Below are positions 35,370 through 40,561 of a stretch of 40,561 nt of DNA, in pieces. Origin of the DNA: Candidatus Peribacteria bacterium RIFCSPHIGHO2_02_FULL_51_15 (GTDB lineage: Bacteria; Patescibacteriota; Gracilibacteria; Peribacterales; Peribacteraceae). Positions within the stretch are counted from its first letter, which is position 1. Every line of letters begins with the position of its first letter. The DNA lies in the NCBI GenBank assembly GCA_001788965.1, contig MFXU01000047.1, positions 1-40,561 of the forward strand, written 5' to 3'. The translations under genes were made by a program, and so were the position numbers. The notes beneath the pieces were generated by a model that did no database searches, was not told the DNA's origin, and saw only the letters and a list, made by a program, of their open reading frames with translations.

Positions 35370-35782
35370 CTAAAGCACCTCACCATCCAGACCGGAGTAT
35401 CGATCTATACGTTCCCGCATACGAAGGAAGTCTGGAGCGGCGTGCATAAGCTGTTTGAATCACTCAAACAGAGCGCAGCTACTTCACTCTCTCGGAAGGC
35501 ATGCAGGAAATCACGTTTCTGCTGGAAACGGTGCACGAATCCCGCATCGCCAAGTACTTCGCGGCGAAGCCGAAGCATCATCTGAGCAATCTGGCGGCGC
35601 TGGGCATGACATTCGATGAGGCCTATGTCTCCGCTCCCGGCATCATCTACCTCATACTCCAACAGCTTTTGCTTCAGGGAATAAACATCATCGAAATTTC
35701 CTCAACCTACTGCGGCCTGACATTGTACGTAGCTCAAAAAGATGCAAAATTTGCGTTCGAGACGCTGTATAGGTTGCTGTGA
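35183..35782 (+). pseudogene. Possible frameshifted ACT-like regulatory-domain gene
   Basis: Frame 3 KMHLKHLTIQTGVSIYTFPHTKEVWSGVHKLFES passes into frame 2 ERSYFTLSEGMQEITFLLETVHE...GIIYLILQQLLLQGINIIEISSTYCGLTLYVAQKDAKFAFETLYRLL. Confidence 0.45.
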
Positions 35783-35798
35783 AATAACCTCTAACCTG

Positions 35799-37451
35799 CT
35801 ATCCCCTCCTCCCCATCATCACAATCCGCATCAGCCTCAGATCGTCGAAAGGAACGGTTCCGGCCAGATCATCGAAGACCGGGCGGAGGCGCTCGAGACC
35901 CCGGAAAGTGAAAGCAGAGGCGATTTTTTGGTTATCCGGGATTGATTCGGCTAAATAAGCAAAGTCTGACGCCTCGCCGCTAGTGACCATTTTCTCCAGA
36001 TAAAGCATCACCCGCTGCGGCTTGATGCCGCATTCTTTGGCGATATTTGCCAAACTGATTTTTTGCTGAACAAGTTTTGCGATGGTGCGCATACGCATCT
36101 GCCGCGTGGGTTTCATCGGCTTGGCTTTCCTTGTCGTAAATTCATCCGGAGGTCCCAGCGAAGGAACGAAAAACGGGCGGGGCACGTATTTCCTGGCCTG
36201 GTCGGCAAGGCCGTCATAAAAAGCGGTGACCAGCGGTTCGGCGCGTATTGAAGAGGGATGCCAGCGTGAGACCATCAGGCCATCACCCGAGCGCACGCGG
36301 CTGAGGGCTACATACGCCTGCCCCGGCTCCCAGAGCTGATGCAGATCGACGATCAGGCGGTCGAGCGACGCGCCCTGGGCTTTGTGAATCGTCGTCGCCC
36401 AGGCGAGTGAAACGGGGAAATTCCAGGCGGCTTGCACTTCGTTTCCGTCGCCGTCCATGACCGTGAACTTTTCTTTTTCAATCTCGATATCTTCGCCCGT
36501 AAAAAGCCGGATAGACAGCGTGTCCTCGCCGAAGCCCCGGATATGTCCCAGACTGCCGTTTACGTACCTGAATCCCGTGATATCGTTCTTGCGCATCATT
36601 ATGAGAGCGCCGACCTTGAGCATCAGCTTGTCCGGTATCGGCACGGACCGCTTCGCGGCTTCCAGATATTTTTCGGAGCCGGAGTATTCGGTGAGAAAAG
36701 TATGCAGATCCCGCGGTACGGCCTCGAGCCGCCGCAGATTATACTGCTCGGCCTGCGCGCGGTGCGGATAGAGGCGCGTGCCGTCAAAAGAGTCACCCGA
36801 AGCGACGGTGCGTGCCTGCAAATAATCTCGGACTTTTTCGTTCACAATCCCTTCCCGCACGAAATTCAATATTTCCAGAAAGTTGACATCCTGGGTCCGC
36901 ATAACTGTGGAGAGCAGCGCCGGAGTGAAATCACTCTCCGGCCAGACCGGATGCCGGAAAGCCCAGTCCTTCTGCACTTGATCCGAAGCTACGGGCGGCA
37001 GCTGAGCAAAATCTCCCACCGCGATGATCCTGAGCCCTCCCCAGGGCTTGTCCACGTTGCGCGCGCGGCGAGCCACCGTTTCCGCCGCTTTGAGCGTCAC
37101 CCCCGAAAGCATCGATATTTCATCTATGACGACGCAGCACGCGCGGTTCATACGGTTTATCACTCTGTGGTTCTTCAGCGCCTTGGCTATGGCGCTGTTC
37201 ACTCCGCCTTCGAGTATCCCGAGACCGAAGAAGCTGTGAAAAGTCCGTCCGGAGACTATGACCGCCGCGGCGCCGGTGGATGCCACAACCGGGAAACTGT
37301 CGGTCGGTTTGCCGGCGAGGTAGCGGTCTAGTAGAAAGCTTTTGCCGGTACCGGCTGCGCCGGTGAGGAATACGTTTCCCTCACGGTTCAGCATGTCCAG
37401 AGCTTTCGTCTGGCAGGAGGTGAGACAAGCCGAAGAACCGGATGAGTCCAT
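35799..37451 (-). CDS. PIF1/RecD-like helicase with C-terminal helix-turn-helix
   Basis: NVFLTGAAGTGKSFLLDRYL, CCVVIDEISMLSGVTL, SLAWATTIHKAQGASLDRLIVDL...YVALSRVRSGDGL; C-terminal ISLANIAKECGIKPQRVMLYLEKM. Confidence 0.88.
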   Translation of the reverse strand: MDSSGSSACLTSCQTKALDMLNREGNVFLTGAAGTGKSFLLDRYLAGKPTDSFPVVASTGAAAVIVSGRTFHSFFGLGILEGGVNSAIAKALKNHRVINRMNRACCVVIDEISMLSGVTLKAAETVARRARNVDKPWGGLRIIAVGDFAQLPPVASDQVQKDWAFRHPVWPESDFTPALLSTVMRTQDVNFLEILNFVREGIVNEKVRDYLQARTVASGDSFDGTRLYPHRAQAEQYNLRRLEAVPRDLHTFLTEYSGSEKYLEAAKRSVPIPDKLMLKVGALIMMRKNDITGFRYVNGSLGHIRGFGEDTLSIRLFTGEDIEIEKEKFTVMDGDGNEVQAAWNFPVSLAWATTIHKAQGASLDRLIVDLHQLWEPGQAYVALSRVRSGDGLMVSRWHPSSIRAEPLVTAFYDGLADQARKYVPRPFFVPSLGPPDEFTTRKAKPMKPTRQMRMRTIAKLVQQKISLANIAKECGIKPQRVMLYLEKMVTSGEASDFAYLAESIPDNQKIASAFTFRGLERLRPVFDDLAGTVPFDDLRLMRIVMMGRRG

Positions 37452-37497
37452 AATCGGATATTAGCAGGAAAGTGTTTCGGATCGACCCAAAAAAAAC

Positions 37498-38436
37498 TTA
37501 ACCTTCGACCCCGAACACCTGCTTCACGCCAAAACCGATGAAGAAATTCAGCGCCGCGATGGTCAGGCTGATGGCAGCCATCTCCACGAATCTTGCGCGG
37601 AAGGGCAGGCGCCGGGCGACCGACGTATAAAAAGTGAAGAGCAATATGATTATGAGTGCGACCAGCAACGTCATCAACAAAGCCGTCAAAGCATTTGAGA
37701 TGAAGAAGTACGGCAGTATCAGGAGAACGACGGTGATCAGGTAAGCGACCCCGGTCATGATTCCCGCCTGCAGCGCGTTCTTCCCCGGCTCTTCCTTGGT
37801 GGAGAGATATGCAGCGGAAGACATCGAGAGCGCCGCGGCGATGCCGGTGATCAGCCCCACGGTCGCGATAAGCCTGGTTTCATGGAGCGCGAGAGTAAGC
37901 CCCGCCAGTGCGCCGGTCAGCTCCACCAGCGCATCGTTTAAGCCCAGCACGAAAGAGCTGACGTACTGCAGCACGCGTTCGTTTATCAAGCCCAGTAATT
38001 CCTGCTCATGCCTTTGTTCGTCATCCATCACATCCAGCGCTTCGGGTATCGCCTGTCCTATTTCCCCGTAAACCTGCTGCGAGAGAGACTCGCCTTTTTC
38101 CATCAGCCGCAGCGAAAAACTGAGCCCCAGGAATCTGGCGAGGTTGGTATATAAAAAGACCTTCCATTTTGACGGAGCGACGTCCTCGCCGAGAAGCCTG
38201 CACCAGCGCTCGTAGTGGCCTTTTTCCTGCATGGCAATCTTCTCAACTACTTCGCGGTTGGGACCGGCCGGCAGTATGCGCGCCACGTTCCGGTAAATCA
38301 TGTGTTCGGTAATTTCGTTCCGGGCGGCGAAGCGCAGCCGCTTTCTAAGCCTCAAGCGATTTGCATCCCCTCCTTCGGCCTCGATGAGACTATCTTGCAT
38401 GGAAAACATTTTATCATGGGAAGAATCAAGAATCAT
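37498..38436 (-). CDS. Rubrerythrin-like domain fused to VIT1/CCC1 family transporter
   Basis: N-terminal E-x-H-type helices (EITEHMIYRN, EKGHYERW, DEQRHEQE) followed by VLGLNDALVELTGALAGLTLA...SMSSAAYLSTKEE. Confidence 0.85.
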   Translation of the reverse strand: MILDSSHDKMFSMQDSLIEAEGGDANRLRLRKRLRFAARNEITEHMIYRNVARILPAGPNREVVEKIAMQEKGHYERWCRLLGEDVAPSKWKVFLYTNLARFLGLSFSLRLMEKGESLSQQVYGEIGQAIPEALDVMDDEQRHEQELLGLINERVLQYVSSFVLGLNDALVELTGALAGLTLALHETRLIATVGLITGIAAALSMSSAAYLSTKEEPGKNALQAGIMTGVAYLITVVLLILPYFFISNALTALLMTLLVALIIILLFTFYTSVARRLPFRARFVEMAAISLTIAALNFFIGFGVKQVFGVEG

Positions 38437-38469
38437 GAATCAAGAAACAAGAATCAAATTTCAAAGACG

Positions 38470-39618
38470 CTATCTGATCGCATACGGATGCACGATGGAG
38501 CCCAGACCGAAAACAGCTCCCAGTCCGAGAACGAGTATTGCCAGAAGAAGCAGCTTCCCGGCCCGGCCCATTTTGCCGGCTTCATATGCAGCCAAAGGAT
38601 AAACCGGCGTTATCGCCCGTCCGATGGAAGTGATCGAACCCCAGATATGCAGCGGCATAATAAGCATTATCGCCAGATATCCGCATAAAAGCGTGAGCGT
38701 AAGCGAGATTTTTGCTTTTTCACGCCAGGCGTTTTTTAGCGCGAGAACCGCGGCCGGGGCAACGAACAAAGCGAACAAGGCGACCGAAGAAAGCGTATAT
38801 ATCGAATAGCCTTTGGTCCCGAAAAGAATCGACAAAGGCGCGATCAAAGGCCAGGTCGCGTTGTCGCTGTTCACCAGGAACGGGATTGACCCGAATATTT
38901 TTGAAAGCAGCGCCTGCCAAAGTATGAAAACCGCAATCGCCGGTAAAGTCCAAAAAACCGAAGGCCTGTCCCGCCGCAAAGAAAACCAGATAAAAACCAT
39001 TACGACCAAAGGAAAATTGATTTCCCGGGTTATGACAAGCAGGCAAAGTAGCAAGCCGTTCCAAAAATCGATGCCTTCGCGCTTCTTGAGCCGTAACAAT
39101 AAAATCGTCAAAAGCGCGATATTCAGCGGTTCGGCGGTCGAGAAATGCAGCCCGATCAAAGCAGCCGGGGAGAAAGCCATAGCACAAGTCTGGAGGCCTT
39201 TTCCGGTCATCCGATAAGTCAGATACCCGCACATAAGAAGCGAAAAAACGGAAATCAAAAGGAACGTCCAGGGCAGCCAGGCGATATTGCCGAATGCGAG
39301 TATGAAAGCCAGAAACGGGTATAAAAATCGCTGATAAGCGTAGGCTCCGGGGGAAACCCCCTTGAGCTCGTTCCACCGATCGGGGCTAAGGAAGGCGGGA
39401 ATCCGTTGCGCAATGCGGAAATATTCGGCTCCGTCATACGAAGGCACTCCGAGCACGACGAAACCCGAAGGCAGTGACTGCTGATCTGCGACCTCTTTTC
39501 CCAGGTGGAAAAGCGCTGAAACCCGAAAACCGTAAGGATATATGTACCAGACAACGATTCCGGCAAGCAATATGCAGGCTAAAACGATAAAAGCCTTTGA
39601 TTTGGTTGCTGGTTTCAT
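38470..39618 (-). CDS. Polytopic membrane protein, glycosyltransferase-like
   Basis: Multiple TM helices; SVSPGAYAYQRFLYPFLAFILAFG and similar, resembling DUF2029/PMT-like proteins. Confidence 0.6.
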   Translation of the reverse strand: MKPATKSKAFIVLACILLAGIVVWYIYPYGFRVSALFHLGKEVADQQSLPSGFVVLGVPSYDGAEYFRIAQRIPAFLSPDRWNELKGVSPGAYAYQRFLYPFLAFILAFGNIAWLPWTFLLISVFSLLMCGYLTYRMTGKGLQTCAMAFSPAALIGLHFSTAEPLNIALLTILLLRLKKREGIDFWNGLLLCLLVITREINFPLVVMVFIWFSLRRDRPSVFWTLPAIAVFILWQALLSKIFGSIPFLVNSDNATWPLIAPLSILFGTKGYSIYTLSSVALFALFVAPAAVLALKNAWREKAKISLTLTLLCGYLAIMLIMPLHIWGSITSIGRAITPVYPLAAYEAGKMGRAGKLLLLAILVLGLGAVFGLGSIVHPYAIR

Positions 39619-39623
39619 CTGAG

Positions 39624-39704
39624 CAATTGCTAAATTGTTAAACTGTTAGAAATAACTTGCGCTTCGCTTGTAAACAATTTAGCCATTTAACAATTTAACA
39701 ATTT
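39624..39704. repeat. 8-bp repeat palindrome (AAATTGYT)n
   Basis: AATTGCTAAATTGTTAAACTGTT ... AACAATTTAGCCATTTAACAATTTAACAATTT. Confidence 0.85.
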
Positions 39705-39709
39705 GGTAG

Positions 39710-40366
39710 TTACTTGGCAGCCTTATTGTCCAATCTTGTTTGGATTTGCATGATCGGACTCCCCTCGGGCTTGCTCAAAACATAATGCTGCGGTGAGCCG
39801 GTTTTTTCCGCGACGTAAGATATCTGGTAAGTGAGAAACGGCAGGCGCGGGAGAAAAAAAGTCCACTTTACAATGATCAGCGAAAAGAAATTGCCGATTT
39901 CACTGAATAACCTGAATCCCGTCCGCTCCAGTATGTTCCGCATGTTTATGCGGGTAAAAGACATGAAATGGCCTTCCTGCCGCGCTTTCATCCGCGGAAA
40001 CTTCACGAGAAGATTCTGCATGTATTCCCAGTAATAATACGGATTCGGAGTGCTGACAATCAGCGTGCCGCCAGGCTTTAGGACCCGGTTTGCCTCGCAA
40101 AGCATGGCCATGGGATTGGCCACATGCTCGATGACGTCATTTGCCAGAACGGTGTCGAAAAATTCATCGGGGTACGGGATCCGCTCGGTATTGAGATCCG
40201 TTTGCTTAAGCTCTACATAATTCGGCAGCCGGTCAGCCGGCAGCGGTACGGAAATGTCTATGCCGTAAAGATTTTTGCTTACCCTGTTCGGAAATTCACT
40301 GTATCCGATATCCAGGGTCCTGCCCCGGACAAAGCGGTCCTGCGCGATATGTTTACGATGAGGCAT
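39710..40366 (-). CDS. SAM-dependent methyltransferase (class I)
   Basis: IPYPDEFFDTVLANDVIEHVANPMAMLCEANRVLKPGGTLIVSTPNPYYY. Confidence 0.85.
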   Translation of the reverse strand: MPHRKHIAQDRFVRGRTLDIGYSEFPNRVSKNLYGIDISVPLPADRLPNYVELKQTDLNTERIPYPDEFFDTVLANDVIEHVANPMAMLCEANRVLKPGGTLIVSTPNPYYYWEYMQNLLVKFPRMKARQEGHFMSFTRINMRNILERTGFRLFSEIGNFFSLIIVKWTFFLPRLPFLTYQISYVAEKTGSPQHYVLSKPEGSPIMQIQTRLDNKAAK

Positions 40367-40471
40367 CCACAGTCATCTTACATCTTACGTCTTGTCTCTT
40401 ACATCTATGCAAAACAATATTGATTTTGGATATTTTTGGATAAAATTAAAACCGCATCAATACTCAGCTGA

Positions 40472-40561
40472 TACCACTTCGCGTTTAAAACGTTCTTAAT
40501 CAGACGCGCTGGCGGTATGGAGTTCTTGGCTTGAGTAAACGCTACGCGGTACGAGATGATG
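40472..40561 (+). mobile_element. MITE-like element copy 4, truncated by window end
   Basis: Identical to the first 90 bp of copies 1-3; preceded by TGA (40469-40471). Confidence 0.9.

Overview
This 40.6-kb window looks like a chromosomal segment of a streamlined Patescibacteria/CPR-like bacterium; that lineage call is my inference from gene content. It carries housekeeping genes: secF (partial), tig, a RelA/SpoT homologue, rplJ-rplL with an L10-type leader, an LCP-family protein, lexA, valS, pnp, rpsO, rmuC-like, a UvrD/PcrA helicase, rsmA/ksgA, comEC, tRNA-Glu, a PIF1-like helicase and an erythrin-VIT1 fusion. It also has a putative surface-protein operon made of a Cys-rich SLH protein and a membrane-anchored partner. 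The most unusual content is the repeat landscape. (1) A 135-bp MITE-like element occurs in three full copies plus one copy cut by the window end. The copies read as identical, have imperfect terminal inverted repeats and 3-bp TGA/TCA target duplications. One insertion rewrites the C-terminus of ValS, and another sits inside two nested palindromes in the rpsO-pnp spacer. (2) Several families of short imperfect tandem repeats with 6-, 7-, 8- or 9-bp units are often arranged as inverted pairs around a conserved core. They repeatedly supply or abut stop codons and sometimes enter reading frames. (3) A candidate LexA operator, GTGnACrATyGTnCAC, lies upstream of lexA (two sites) and rmuC (one perfect site). 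(4) There is an orphan ncRNA candidate near 14535-14653 and a terminator/antiterminator-like leader upstream of a zinc-ribbon gene. All calls come from reading the sequence and the ORF track; no searches were run.
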